Positions 19,840 through 31,789 of a stretch of DNA of 64,000 nucleotides are shown here, piece by piece (position 1 is the first letter of the stretch; each line of letters starts with the position of its first letter). The notes beneath the pieces were generated by a model. That model saw only the letters and a list, made by a program, of their open reading frames with translations, was not told the DNA's origin and made no database searches. Source of the stretch: Prorocentrum cordatum (taxonomy: Eukaryota > Sar > Dinophyceae > Prorocentrales > Prorocentraceae); contig CAUYUJ010004003.1 of assembly GCA_963575745.1 (NCBI GenBank), positions 41,001 to 105,000 of the forward strand. The letters are read 5' to 3'. Both the position numbers and the translations under genes were made by a program.

Positions 19840-21300
19840 CGAAGGGAAGCTCGAGCTGGCGCCTCGATCCTGCCGCGGTCGCCACCCTGGGCCCGCTGCG
19901 GCAAGCGGCGCCCCCCCGGTGCTTCCTGTTCGAGCTCTGGCGCGAAGCGGCCCTTCGCTGCCGCCAGGCGCAGCGTGGCAGACCTTGGTCATGGAGACGA
20001 CGTCGCGCTCGGGCAAGGCCTCCCGCGGGCTCCGGGCGGCTGGTGGCCGCAGCACCGCCGGTTGCAAGACACTCAAGCGGCACTGCTGGACGCGTGGGCG
20101 CGGCGCGAGGCCCGCGTAGTGGCGCGGCGGCGTGACGACCTCGGGGTCGGCGGCGGCGTCGACCGCTGGGCCGCCCGCCGCTTGCTCGCGAGCGAAAAAC
20201 TGGTGCCAGGCGCGCCGGCACCCTGCGCGCGGTGCCCACTGGAAACGTCAACGCGGAGATGGTGGCCGCGTATTGGGACCGGCCCGAAAGCTGCCCGCAC
20301 TGCGGCGCCGCGGCGGAAACCAGGGGGCGCCGCTTCTGGGAGTGCCCCCAGTGGGCATTGACTCGCCGCGCCGAGTTGCAGGCCGCAGGTCTCAGCCAGG
20401 CAGCCCTTTTCGCGCGCCTCCCAGCTGGCGTTCCGCTGACCAGAGTGCTGCCGCTGGAAGTGCGCCTGGCCGCGCTGGAAGCTTGGGCCAAGCAGGAGCT
20501 GCCGCCGCCCCCACTGCCGCCCCCAGCAGTTGGCCCTGGGCGAGCTCGGCTGTGGGCCTGGAGCGACGGCGCTTCGAGCAACCCACATACCCTCCCTTGG
20601 CTTGGGCAGGATGGGGTCTCTGCTGGAAAGGGCCCGACGGCTTACTGCGGTGCTGCAAAGGGCCCGTGGGCGGGTCCCAGACCGCTCAACAAGCAGAACT
20701 TACTGCGGCGGTGCACGCGGTTAGCGCCGTCGGAGCATCCCTTGAGCTAGTCTTTGATTCGCACTATGTGTACCACGGGGTTGCGGCCATGCGCGCTGGC
20801 GCTTCTCCCGCCGAGTGGATGCGCGCGGACCTGTGGGAGCTGCTGATGCAGCGCTGCTAGAACAGCTTCATCGAGGCGCGCTGGGTCAAGGGGCACCTCG
20901 ACGCCGCTGCGGCGGCGGGCCGCGGGATCGTGCCCGAGGACCACGCCGGAAACCAGACCGCCGACCAGTTTGCGGGCGCCGCCGCGCGCGCCTGGTTGCC
21001 CGAGTGCGCGCTTTGCGTCGGGTGGCAGGTGCAGCTGCGTGCGCTGCGCTCCCTCCAGCGGCTGCTGGCCGCCGTGGAGTTGGCCGCGCTGGGCGCCATG
21101 GCAGTCGCTGGCGGCCTCGTCCTGCCCAGGGTGGGCCAGCGTGCTGCCGCCTGGAGCGGCGGTGCTCTTGCTGGTGCCCGCGGTGCGGGCGGGGGGGCAG
21201 CGAGGCGGGCTGGCGCGCGGCGCTGCGCGGGCGGCTGGCGGCGTGGCCAGGCCCGCCAGACTCGGCTTTTCTGGCGCAACTCAGGGCTAAGGCTGCCGGT
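19840..21300 (+). pseudogene. 3' end of a second LINE: zinc knuckle and RNase H
   Basis: A 3'-truncated type of remnant without its RT core. It has a C-x2-C...C segment (CPHCGAAAETRGRRFWECPQW, near 20290-20360) typical of the region between RT and RNase H in dinoflagellate LINEs. A Pro-rich linker and an RNase H domain follow. The four acidic positions are visible: Asp in WSDGASSN, Glu in QQAELTA, Asp in FDSHYVYHG and Asp in NQTADQFAG, with the His in WVKGHLD. A frameshift lies near 20590 and an in-frame TAG at 20858-20860, so it is dead. RNase H would remove the RNA template. A CTCCTG/CTC microsatellite follows directly. Confidence 0.8.
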
Positions 21301-21310
21301 TTCACCCGCT

Positions 21311-21450
<140 letters not shown>

Positions 21451-21534
21451 ATTCCTTTTCCTTATAAACAACTTCTCCCTGTCGCACTCCGTGGCCAATT
21501 TTTAGGGCGGGCCCGGCGTTTCGCCTGAGACTTC

Positions 21535-21880
21535 CTCACCATTTATGGCACTGAAACTTCAAAATTGGCAACCGTTTCACAGACGGAGGGTGGGTCGTTT
21601 TGAAGGTGTGACTCTCGCCATAGCGCCGCGCACATCCGTTTGAATTTTTGCAAGAATTTCGCGTATTGAGGGGAAACTGCTTTCAAAATGTGGCTCTCGC
21701 CTTAGCGCCGCGCACATTCTTTTGAACTAATTGAAGGGTTTCACGGATTCAGGGCGACCCGTTTTCAAAATGTGGCTATCGCTTTGGCGCCGCGCACATT
21801 CGTCGTAAACATTTGCAAAGGTTTCACGGATTCAGGGCGACCCGTTTTCAAAATGTGGCTCTCGCCTTAGCGCCGCGCGA
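21535..21880 (+). repeat. ~83-bp repeat family, tandem cluster
   Basis: Four head-to-tail copies of a unit containing TTTTCAAAATGTGGCTCTCG, then CTTAGCGCCGCGCACATTCG, then TTTCACGGATTCAGGG. Spacing is 81-88 bp. Related copies lie at 25220-25440, 32370-32640, 46530-46690 and 57895-58290, some inverted. Confidence 0.8.
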
Positions 21881-22039
21881 ATTCGTTAATACAAATTCTA
21901 AGAGTTTATACGATCGAAGTACCAGGCATGGTGTTTTGGAAGGATTCAGGATTACGAGGGTGCAACAGTGACGTTCGTTCGCGGTGTTGAGGTCCCCAAA
22001 AAACTGAGTTTAGCACGATTCAAGATCGTCAAAACGCAC

Positions 22040-22440
22040 CCCCTGTTGTTGCTGCTGCTCCTTCACCTCCTCCTCCTCCTCCTCCTCCTCCTCCTCCTCT
22101 TCCTCCTCCTCCTCCTCCTCCCAACACCCAATCCTCTTCCTCCTCTTCTTCCTCGTCCTAATCCCCTTCTCCACATCGTCTTCCTCCTCTTCCGTCTTCT
22201 CCTCCGCTCGATACCTCAATCCTTTTCCTATTTTCCCTCGCGGCGCTGTTCTCCCTCTCCCTCTCTCCTCCTCCTCCTCCTCCTCCTCCTCCTCCTCTTC
22301 CTCCTCCTTCTCCCTCCTCCTCTCTTTGCCATCTCCACCCCTCTCGTCCTCTTCCCGCACCTCGTTCCCCTGCTCCCTTTCCTCCTATTCTTCTGGTTCC
22401 ATCGTCGCACCCTCATGCTCCTCCCTTTCCACCTCGGGCA
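22040..22440 (+). repeat. CTC/TCC-rich microsatellite region
   Basis: Two purer CTC blocks (about 22059-22120 and 22262-22325) within C/T-rich sequence. Confidence 0.9.
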
Positions 22441-23645
22441 ACTGTAGTAGATCTGCCGCTTCCCAGTCCTTGTCGTCCACCTTGCCCGCCTCCTTTCGCA
22501 TCCCTGCTTCCCTAATCACGCATCGTCCTTCCTCAAGTCGCGTTCCCCGCTCCTGTCTCGTCGCTCGTCGTTGGGCTCACGGTCGCCCGTCATCGGGTTC
22601 ACCGTCAGGAAGTGGTGGCTGTCTTCCTGCAGAAGAGGAGACGTAGCGAGAGGCACGGGTGGGACGGGTAGGGGGGGGAGGGGGCAGAAGTGAAGGGAGG
22701 ATGGCGTGGGAAGAAGGGTGGGGGGTAGAGTTCTTGCTGGACCTTGGGACCCGTGACCAAACAGTGGAGTTCGCGCGAGGAGAGGGGGGAGGGGGAAGGG
22801 AAAAGGGAAGGGAGGGGGGCGGGAGGGAGACGAACACGACCCTCGAACGGAAGCGCTTAGACATGGGCGGGACCCGAGCCAAACCACCCACCACCGCACT
22901 TCAAACAACCAGTCAGCCCGCCCCCCCCCCCCCCCGAAGGGGGGGACGGGACCAGCTGCCGAAGCGGACGGGCTACTCTCACCTCCCACGGCCGCCACGC
23001 CAGGCTCCACCCACGCCTGGCCGTCGACATCTCTCGCATCGAGGGCCTGCTGCAAGGCTGTGGGTACCCCTTCTCTTCTCGGATACATGCTCCCCCCGAT
23101 ACGGTTTCAATTCTCTCGGCCCTTACGTGTGAGACCCGTGCACTCTGGCGCAAGATGCCTCCCATCCACCGTCGCGTACTTACCGCACGTGGTACAAAAG
23201 GACGTCACAATACTTCTCCCAACGCTGGACCAGTGTGGGACGGGTGCACGTCCCGCCCCGCAGCTACCTCGACTCGACCTCGAGCCCCCGCAATAGCCTC
23301 GTCAAAAGGGGGGCGGGGGGGCGGGCACGGCACTGGCGCTGGGCCTGATCGCGCGGGACGCTGGCACTGGAGAAACCGTGAGGTACCGCTACCGCTACTC
23401 CCACGAGGGCCTCCCAGGAGGCCCAAATCAGCGAAAACGAAGCAGTGATAGGGCCATGGGTGCCTTTTCCTCCTCCGAGGCACCACCAGCGTGCAGACGC
23501 TTCACCCCCAGCCTGCCCTCCTGCCTTCCACAGGCGGTGGCCAGAGGACCGCGCAGACACCGAGGGGCGAGAAGGCACCTGCCCTTCTCTGGGCGGAGGC
23601 CCGAATACGACTCCCTGGCTCGGCCTCTGCCGCCAGGGCTCTTTG
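22441..23645. other. No gene; G-rich and C-run sequence
   Basis: Contains a GGGAGG-rich stretch (22660-22830) and a C homopolymer of about 16 (22920-22936). No coding region is supported. Confidence 0.5.
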
Positions 23646-23822
23646 CAATAGGAGCTCGACCACAAGAAACCTTCCACAAGAAGCCCAACCCTGAGACCCT
23701 AGGACGTCCATGGTCTTTTGGTGTGGGAGCGTCACGCTTTCCATAGCAGAACCATGGAATTCCAAGAAACTAAGGGCACCCTGGAAGCAAGCAAGGTTTC
23801 TTAGCATGGGTTTCCACTATGC
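23646..23822 (+). repeat. Interspersed family A, copy 2
   Basis: Same orientation as 19330-19575, about 80% identical by eye, but with a single GGCACCCTGGAAGCAAGCA module. Confidence 0.8.
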
Positions 23823-24054
23823 TCGTCTCGCAAGTGCTCGGACCAAGGTGCCAACCGCATCGCAATGATCCGTCCTTGGCTCCCCTCCGGCCACTGACAA
23901 GTCCCAACCCCTAGCCGCCGCCCCAGCTCATTCATCTGCCATGCCGTTGCGCTGAATTTTACATGGATCAGGAAACTTCCCCCGCGCCGCGCAAAGCAGT
24001 CACCCAAAGCCTCGGGTGATTGATTGTTTTGGGCGCGGGGCTCCACGCTTCGAG

Positions 24055-24345
24055 GCCCAAATCGATGACAGCCGTCAGGATTGAAAAAAGTCGTACCGTC
24101 GGAGATCTGGGATTGGGGGCCGCTGCCTGCCCCCCGGGACGTTGCCTCTGACCTCTTGCTCTCTGTGGCTGCCAGGCCATAGCTCGGGCCTCTGGCGGCC
24201 GTTCGAGGCGATTCTGGCACACCTGGAACGCTCTCGACGAGGCGCGGCTGATGGAACCCACCCTGGGCCTCGAAGACTTTGGCAGCAAACGCTGCAGACA
24301 ACTGCTGCCCCTCCCCCCCGAGCCCATCCCCTCCTGCCGTTGCCC
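24055..24345 (+). repeat. Interspersed family B, copy 1
   Basis: Aligns with 39335-39625 in the same orientation: CCGTCGGAGAT, GGGATTTGGGG-like, GCTCTCTG, GCCATAGCTCGGGCCTC, CGATTCTGGCAC, GATGGAACCCA and GCCTCG.A. Both copies are followed by GGA-rich sequence. Confidence 0.8.
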
Positions 24346-24569
24346 CTGCGGTCTGCAGCCGTCGCCGCCGCCGCTGCGCAAACGGACGCGGCCGCGGTGA
24401 GCGGCGCTCCGTAACGCGCGCGCGCGCCCGCGCCTCGGGGGGGGCGCAAGCGGCCGGCCTCGGAGCCGCCCGAGGTGCTCGGCGTCGTGCGCCCGGAGGG
24501 GCTCCGTCCGTTGGGGCTCCTCCCTGGCGGTGGCGCGGGCGCCTGGGCGGCCCGGGATCGGGCGACCCC

Positions 24570-24620
24570 CCGCGAAGGAGGGAGGAGGAGGGAGGGGAAG
24601 GAAGAGGAGAAGGGGGTGGG

Positions 24621-24667
<47 letters not shown>

Positions 24668-24865
24668 GTGATGATGCTGATGCTGATGATGGTGATGCTG
24701 ATGATGGTGATGAGGATGATGATGCTGATGATGATGGTGGTGATTCTTATGAGGAGGAAGAGGAAGAGGAGGAGGAGGACGAGGAGGAGGAGGAGGAGGA
24801 GGAGGGGGATGACGATGATGATGACGACGATGATGAAGAAGAAGAGGAGGACGAGGAGGTGTCCA
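24570..24865 (+). repeat. GGA/GAT microsatellite
   Basis: GGA-rich lead-in, about 40 GAT-type triplets (24621-24760), then GAGGAGG again. Confidence 0.95.
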
Positions 24866-25219
24866 GGAGGAGGACCAGTATAAGACCAAGACGCAACAAT
24901 GATGTCGCAGTAGACGCGCCCTCCAAATTCCATCTTCACAAACCCCTAAATCAAATTACTTTAACTGCGGGACGGTGCCCACTAGAAGACAACCGCATGA
25001 GAGCCTTCAATCGTGACAAAACACCCTTCCTGGGAGTTGAACGCCGCGGACCAACATGATTTTAATGGCCTGGTAATCGTCAGTCGTACAAGTACATCGT
25101 TCTTGGGACTTCAACACATCGAATCAACGTTTCTGTTGCGTTGTGACAACACTAAATCGTGCCATATCACCATTCCTGAACCTTCCACCATACGACTCTT
25201 TGAAACAATTGAAACAAGT
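24866..25219. other. No recognisable feature
   Basis: A lower G+C stretch after the microsatellite. No coding region or repeat recognised. Confidence 0.4.
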
Positions 25220-25440
25220 GCGAACTTTCAGGCCAACTGTGCACGGCACTGAAATTCAAACCGGATTTTGAAAACTACCACCCAGCTTCCATCCGTGAAA
25301 ACGTTGCAAACTTATAGCACGAATGCGCGAGGCACCTAGACGAGGGCCGCACTTTGAAAGCCACCCCCTCCAACCGTGATGCTGTTGCACACTTTGAAGA
25401 CAACTGTGCGCTGCGCTACGGCGACAGCCACATGTTAGCC
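25220..25440 (-). repeat. ~83-bp repeat family, inverted copies
   Basis: Carries the reverse complement of the family landmarks (TTTTGAAAACTACCA, TCCATCCGTGAAA, TGCGCTGCGCTACGGCGA). Confidence 0.65.
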
Positions 25441-25454
25441 AGCGCAGACCCTAA

Positions 25455-25572
25455 ACAATAGGTTCTTGTGCTCTATGCGGTGCAATCTATGTGGTGCAAT
25501 GTGTGCGATGCAACCTATGAGCGCAATCAATACGGTGCAATATGTGCGGTGCAATCTATGTTGTGCGAGTAA
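25455..25572 (+). repeat. GTGCAATCTATGTG repeat
   Basis: Short tandem variants of TGTGGTGCAATCTATG. The family recurs near 31755, 34545-34605, 48180-48270 and 54300-54510. Confidence 0.75.
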
Positions 25573-26240
25573 TTACTGTTCGCAGTGAGTTGGCAACTCC
25601 ACAGCTCGCGCAATCATCCCACCCACCCGCCTGCAACTTGGCTTGCAAAACCCATGCGGCGCGATTGCGATGAGTGCTTGGTGTTGGCTGGTGAATCTGT
25701 GCGGCCGCGCTCGCCCGCGCATGCTCGCGCGCGCGCAGCGGCCAACTAGTTTGGCGCGATTGACGCGGCCGCGGTGGCGCTGATCGCCGGGCACATCCCA
25801 GCGGGCCCTTCACTGCGAGTCGTTGGCTTGGGCGGGCGCGGCATTGTGGCAACGGCGACAACGGTAGACACGGTGATGATCGTAGCGGTGCTGGTGGCGA
25901 TGATGACAGTGGCGACGGCACGGCCACTGACAGCGCCGATGCTGATCACGCCGACGACGATGACGGCGTCCTCGCGTCGGTGAGGAAGGTTTTGGAAGGA
26001 GTTCGGCACGCGCGCGCGGCCGACGCGCGAAGGCGGCCCGCATGCTATTCTTTGACACGGGTCGTGGCCCCCCCAGCAAGTGCACAGGGGCGGTCGAACG
26101 ATTTCGGCATGCCGCGCGAAAAACGGTTTGGGAGAATTCCATGAATTTGCTGGAACAAGAACCAATGGATATTATGAGGATTCGCAAGAACGCGAACGCA
26201 ATTTTTTCCCAACCCTCCTGCGTTGGGTTCTCGTTTTGAA
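25573..26240 (+). repeat. Interspersed family C, copy 1, followed by a D-like fragment
   Basis: Shares with 53230-53560 the block GACGATGACGGCGTCCTCGC and its flanks, and with 34420-33930 (inverted) the block GCGCGCAGCGGCCAACTAGT-like, GCGGTGGCGCTG and GCGGGCGCGGCAT. After 26080 it passes into CGAACGATTTCGGCATGC, which is family-D sequence. Confidence 0.7.
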
Positions 26241-26326
26241 TAGAGCACTGCTCGCGCGTCGCCTGCCTCCTTCCCGCCCCTTTCTTCCCCCTTGCCTTTT
26301 GCCTCGCTCGTCGCTGCGTGCCAGCT

Positions 26327-29049
26327 GGGGGGCTGCGATCTGTGAAACTGTCGCCACTCTCGAGGGCTGCTGGGGGGCCCAGCACAGTGGGTAACACACG
26401 GCGGACCCAAATATGACCTCGCCATCCCTGGGGGGCTGCGATCTGTGAAAATGTCGCCACTCTCGAGGGCTGCTGGGGGGCCCAGCGCAGTGGGTACACA
26501 CGGCGGACGCAAATGGGACCTCGCCATCCCTGGGGGGCTGCGATCTGTGAAGCTGTCGCCACTTTCGATGGCTGCTGGGGGGCCCAGCACAGTGGGCACA
26601 CACGGCGGACTCAAATGGAACCTCGCCATCCCTGGGGGGCTGCGATCTGTGAATCTGTCGCCACTTTCGAGGGCTGCTGGGGGGCCCAGCACAGTGGGTA
26701 CACACGGCGGACTCAAATGGGACCTCGCCATCCCTGGGGGGCTGCGATCTGTGAAACTGTCGTTGCTTTCGAAGCCTGCTGGGGGGCCCAACACAGTGGG
26801 TACCCACCGCGAACTGAAATTAGACCTCGCCATCCCTGGGGGGCTGCGATCTGTGAAACGGTCGCCACTTTCGAGGCCTGCTGGGGGGCCCAGCACAGTG
26901 TGTACACACGGCGGACTCAAATGTGACCTCGCCATCTCTGGGGGGCTGCGATCTGTGAAAAGGTCGCCACTTTCGAGGGCTGTTGGGGGGCCCAGCACAG
27001 TGGGTACACACGGCGGACTCAAATTGGACCTCGCCATCACTGGGGGGCTGCGATCTGTGAAACTGTCGCCACTTTCGAGGGCTGCTGGGGGGCCCAGAAC
27101 AATGGAAACACACGGCGGACTCAAATGGGACCTCGTCATCCCTGGGGGGCTGCGATCTGTGAAGCTGTCGCCACTTTCGAGGGCTGCTGGGGGGCCCAGC
27201 ACTGTGGGTACACACGGCTGACTCAAATGTGACCTCACCATCCCTGGGGGGCTGCGATCTGTGAAACTGTCGCCACTTTCGAGGCCTGCTGGGGGGCCCG
27301 GTACAGTGGGTACACACGGCAGACTCAAATGTGACCTCGCCGTCCCTGGGGGGCTTCGATCTGTGAAACTATCGCCACTTTCGAAGGCTGCTGGGGGGCC
27401 CAGCACAGTGGGCACCCACGGCGGACTCAAATGAAACCTCGCCATCCCTGGGGGGCTGCGATCTGTGAAACTGGCGCCACTTTCGAAGCCTGCTGGGGGG
27501 CCCAGCACAGTGGGTACACACCGCGGACTCAAACTAGACCTCGCCATCCCTGGGGGGCTGCGATCTGTGAAACGGTCGCCACTTTCGAGGCCTGCTGGGG
27601 GGCCCAGCACAGTGGGTACACACCGCGGACTCAAATGTGACCTCGCCATCCCTGGGGGGCTGCGATCTGCGAAACGGTCGCCACTTTCGAGGCCTGCTGG
27701 GGGGCCCAACACAGTGGAAACACACGGCGGATTCAAATTGGACCTCGCCATCCCTGGGGGGCTGCGATCTGTGAAACTGGCGCCACTTTCGAGGCCTGCT
27801 GGGGGGGCCAGCACAGTGGGTACACACGGCGGATTCAAATTTGACCTCGCCATTCCTGGGGGGCTGCGATCTGTGAAACTGTCGCCGCTTTCGAGGCCTG
27901 CTGGGGAGCCCAACACAGTGGGTGCACGCCGCGGACTCAAATTAGACCTCGCCATCCCTGGGGGGCTGCGATCTGTGAAACGGCCGTTACTTTCGAAGCC
28001 TGCTGGGTGGCCCAGCACACAGGGTACACACCGCGGACTCAAATTAGACCTCGCCATCCCTGGGGGGCTGCGATCTGTAAAACTGTCGTTGTTTTCGAGG
28101 CCTGCTGGGGGGCCCAACACAGTGGGTACCCACCGAGAAGTGAAATTAGACCTCGCCATCCCTGGGGGGCTGCGACCTGTAAAAAATGTCGCCACTCTCG
28201 AGGGCTGCTGGGGGGCCCAGCACACTGGGTACCCACCGCGGACTCTAATAAGACCTCGCCATCCCTGGGGGGCTGCGATCTGTGAAGCTGTCGCCACTTT
28301 CGATGGCTGCTGGGGGGCCCAGCGCAGTGGGTACACACCGCGGACTCAAATGGAACCTCGCCATCCCTGGGGGGCTGCGATATGTGAAACTGTCGCAACT
28401 TTCGAAGCTGGCTGGGGGGGCCCAGCGCAGTGGGTACACACCGCGGACTCAAATTAGACCTCGCCATCCCTGTGGGGCTGCGATCTGTGAAACGGTCGCC
28501 ACTTTAGAGGACTGCTGGGGGGCCCAGCACAGTGGGTACACACCGCGGACTCAGATTAGACCTTGCCATCCCTGGGGGGCTGCGATCTGTGAAACTGTCG
28601 TCACTTTCGAGGGTTGCTGAGGGGCACAGTACAATGGGTACTCACCGCGGACTCAAATGGGACCTCGCCATCCGTGGGGGGCTGCGATCTGTGAAACTGG
28701 CGCCACTTTCGAGGGCTGCTGGGGAGCTCAGCACAGTGGGCACCCACGGCAGACTCAAATTAGACCTCGCCATCCCTGGGGGGCTCCGATCTGTGAAACT
28801 GTCGCCACTTTCGAGGCCTGCTGGGGGGCCCAGTACAGTGGGTAGTCACCGCGGATTCAAACTAGACCTCGCCATCCCTGGGGGGCTGCGATCTGTGAAA
28901 CTGTCGCCACTTTCGAGGCCTGCTGGGGGGCCCAGCACAGTGGGTAGTCACCGCGGATTCAAATTAGACCTCGCCATCCCTGGGGGGCTGCGATCTGTGA
29001 AACTGTCGCCACTTTCGAGGCCTGCTGGGGGGCCCAGCACAGTGGGCTT
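26327..29049 (+). repeat. 102-bp tandem array (~27 units)
   Basis: The head motif GGGGGGCTGCGATCTGTGAA occurs 27 times at intervals of 101-103 bp. Units differ by scattered substitutions and some GGC/AAC-type changes. Because 102 is a multiple of three and the unit is stop-poor, the - strand is open for 763 codons (28336-26045) and the + strand for long stretches. Unit variants change W/L/C codons freely (for example TGG/TTA/TGT at one position), which does not look like purifying selection on a protein. Best read as a satellite. Confidence 0.95.
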
Positions 29050-29324
29050 CCCGCACGTCTTTCTCCTGCTCTTCGTTCCCGACTCCCTATGTCCTCTTCG
29101 AGCCTGTAGTTGTCGCCCCTCGTTCTTGTATGGTTCTCCTGCGCATCATGCCAAAGGCGCGTGTCCCAAGTCGCTTACCTATCAAACAACGGATCCTGCA
29201 ATTCGATTGTCCATGCAAGTTTCGGCCAACTCCTCGTTTCCCATGATACAAATGGGTTGGGTACGTCACATTTTTTTTTTTTGGGGGGGGAAATTGTGTT
29301 GCGAAGCCGTGTGGTTTAACGTGG
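29050..29324. other. Unique spacer with a T12-G8 run
   Basis: No gene. A T-homopolymer is directly followed by a G-homopolymer near 29269-29290. Confidence 0.5.
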
Positions 29325-29601
29325 TGTCGGGACACCCGGTTTTGCAATCCTTACGAAACCACGAATTTTTGAATGATTGCAGCATGTGCGCGCGACGACG
29401 CGCGCGCGTGCACTTCGTCCCGTCTTGAACAGGAAATATTATTGCGACAGCGCGCGCGCGCAAGGGCGTTCGAGCGATTTCGACATGCGTGCGCGCGAAG
29501 CCCGTTTCGTATAATTATATGAACATATAGGAAACAAGCCGATGGTTTTCTTAAAGGACTGCAAGGGCGCGAGCGCAAGCTCTTCGAAAACTGATGTTGC
29601 A

Positions 29602-29633
<32 letters not shown>

Positions 29634-30235
29634 AAACACTTTAAAAAGAGGTCTCGGAACACTTGGCTTTGAAACCCTTACGAAGCCTAAAGTTTTTGAC
29701 TGATTCCAGCATGCGCGCGCGACGACGCGCGCGTGTGCACTTCGTTTCGCTTTTTGTTGCAAGGGGTTCTTGCAAACTGATGGTTTTTGATGAACGAATG
29801 CGCGCGCATAGTAATTTTTCCAGAGGGTGACGGGGGGTGTCGATACCGGCCTGGCTGGGATGGTATGAACTTACATATATATAGGATGGACGATGAGACA
29901 GAATCATTTTTAAATTGCAATACGAATGGGGGGTACGGAGAATCTCGGGGGGAGGGGTGGAGAATCAAATTTCTTGTGCGAAAGGAAAGTCTATGCGACG
30001 GCAACGTCGGCGACGGGCGCCACCGCCCGCAAAAGCCGCCACTCACCCCGAGCGGTGGCGACGGCGACGGCGGCGACGGGCGGCGCGCCCGCAAAAACCG
30101 CCCCTCGCCCCAAGCGGCGGCGACGGCGACGGCGACGGCTGCGACAGGCGGCGCCGCCCGCAAAAGCAGCCATTCACCCCGAAATTGTTAAGCCGAGTAC
30201 GAAACCCTAAGTGCAAGCACCATTGGGGGTTATAT
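29325..30235 (+). repeat. Interspersed family D, copy 1
   Basis: Aligns in order with 53640-54780: a GGGACAC...TTTTG.AA.CCTTACGAA block, then CATGCGCGCGCGACGACGCG (twice in this copy, near 29380 and 29710). A GAT-rich middle with AGGATGGACGATG, a CGGCGACGGCGGCGAC stretch, and a terminal CCCTAAGTGCAAGCA follow. Interrupted by a (TA)n run. Confidence 0.8.
29601..29635 (+). repeat. (TA)n microsatellite
   Basis: About 16 TA units within family D copy 1. Confidence 0.95.
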
Positions 30236-30277
30236 ATATATATGTATATATGTATATATATATATAGATATATACAC
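30231..30277 (+). repeat. (TA)n microsatellite
   Basis: TA units with TG and GA interruptions, directly after the family-D end. Confidence 0.9.
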
Positions 30278-30744
30278 GCACAAGACTGCATTGGCGCTTC
30301 TCGCCATACGCTTTGTTCCAGACCCTCCCCGGCAAAGCAATAAATCATCGCTTGCTTCAGCGGGGGGGACCTCGAAGCCTGGACGGGCGACCGGCTCCTT
30401 TTTCTGATATCTCTGGTGCCTGCTGACACCGCGTTCGCCCGATCCGCTTGCACGCTTGTGCGCAGGAACTGGGGGAATGATGTTTTTTATGCGCGATAGT
30501 CCTTTGAGGAAGCAAGGAGCGTTCCCATAACACGCCGAAGAAGTTGCAGTAACACCGAACACATCGATTTTGTGTAGCTTCCTGAATGCCTGGAAGGCTC
30601 CATTCAGCCAGGAAGTCTTCGATCGTCGAACTTCGAATCTAGATCTATTGCCTGTCTCTCTCGATCGAGGAACTGAAACCTCGAGCCTCAAGCGTGGAAA
30701 CAAAATCGTCGGGTCAGCTCGATGTACTTCGTAGGAAAACGCCG

Positions 30745-31400
30745 TCGGGGCGTTTTGGGGGCTCTTTTGGGACCGTCCTGGGGCCTTCTTGGGCCGTCCC
30801 GGGGCCTTCTTGGGCCGTCTTCGGGAGCTGGGGCCCTCCAGAGGTCTTCTGAAGCCATCTAAGGCCCTCTTGGGGGCCTCCAGTGGCCTTCTTGGGGATT
30901 CCCATGGCTTTCGTGGGTCTCTCTTGGGAGCCTTCTGGGGGCATCTTGGGCTTCTTGCGGGCAGTCTCGGGGCTCTCTGGGGCAGCCTTGGGGCCCTCTT
31001 GGGCCGTCTTCAATGCCTCTGGGGGGCCTCTTGGGCCGTCTTGGGGCGATATCGGGGGCCTATCCGGCCGCTTTGAACGCTGCGAAATCCCAAACAGCGG
31101 ATCTGTTAAATCATTTCCCCGAAGGAGTGGGACGATGTTTGCTTCTTCGGGGCTCTCTTAACAGCCTATTGGGGCGTCTTGGGGGCCTCTTGGGCCGCCT
31201 TCAGTCTATCGAGGTTCCTCTTGGAGCGCTCTGGTGCTGTCTTGGGTCTCTCTTGCGCCTCTCCGATGACCCCTCTGATCGCCTTGAGTCTGCTCGCAAG
31301 GCCCGGCAAGGCGCCCTGGGAGGCCCGGAAGGGCCAGCGGACCTTTTCCAAGGGCGTCCAGGGGGCCGCTGAAACGTCCGAAAGGGTGTCTGGGGCGTCC
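30745..31400 (-). repeat. GGCCCAAGA-type degenerate repeat, inverted copy
   Basis: The + strand reads CTTGGGCCGTCTTGGGGCC-type units, the reverse complement of 300-880. Confidence 0.8.
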
Positions 31401-31471
31401 CTGGGGGGGCGGGATCCGGTCGAGGGGTGGGGTGGGGTGGGGGTTCCGGGTAATGAAAATATGAGAATACA

Positions 31472-31487
31472 CATATATATATATATA

Positions 31488-31526
<39 letters not shown>

Positions 31527-31535
31527 TATATAATA
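31472..31535 (+). repeat. (TA)n microsatellite
   Basis: ATATAT with a few insertions. C/T-rich CTC sequence follows at 31575-31735. Confidence 0.95.
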
Positions 31536-31789
31536 AATGTATACACATATATGTAGAACACTATTGCTACTGCTACAAGAGCTGCTGCTTCTCCTCCTGC
31601 TCATCCTCTTCCTGCTAGTACGTGTACTACTCCCGCTAAGATTCCTCCTCCTCCCTCCCCTCCTCTACCCTCCCCTCCTCCTCCGCCACCTCATCCTTCT
31701 CCTGGCCCTCCTCTTCCTGCTATAGCTACTTTACAAATATTGCTACTACTCGCACTATTGCAATCTATGTGGTGCAATTGTTCTACAGT

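Noticed and set aside
26045-28336. 763-codon - strand ORF as a repeat protein
   Set aside because: Arises from a 102-bp satellite. Unit differences change amino acids freely and the + strand is equally open.
26327-29049. CRISPR-like array
   Set aside because: Whole units repeat head to tail with no unique spacers, in a eukaryotic genome.
30231-30277. TATA-type promoter
   Set aside because: A plain TA microsatellite, with no gene start downstream. Dinoflagellates rarely use TATA boxes.
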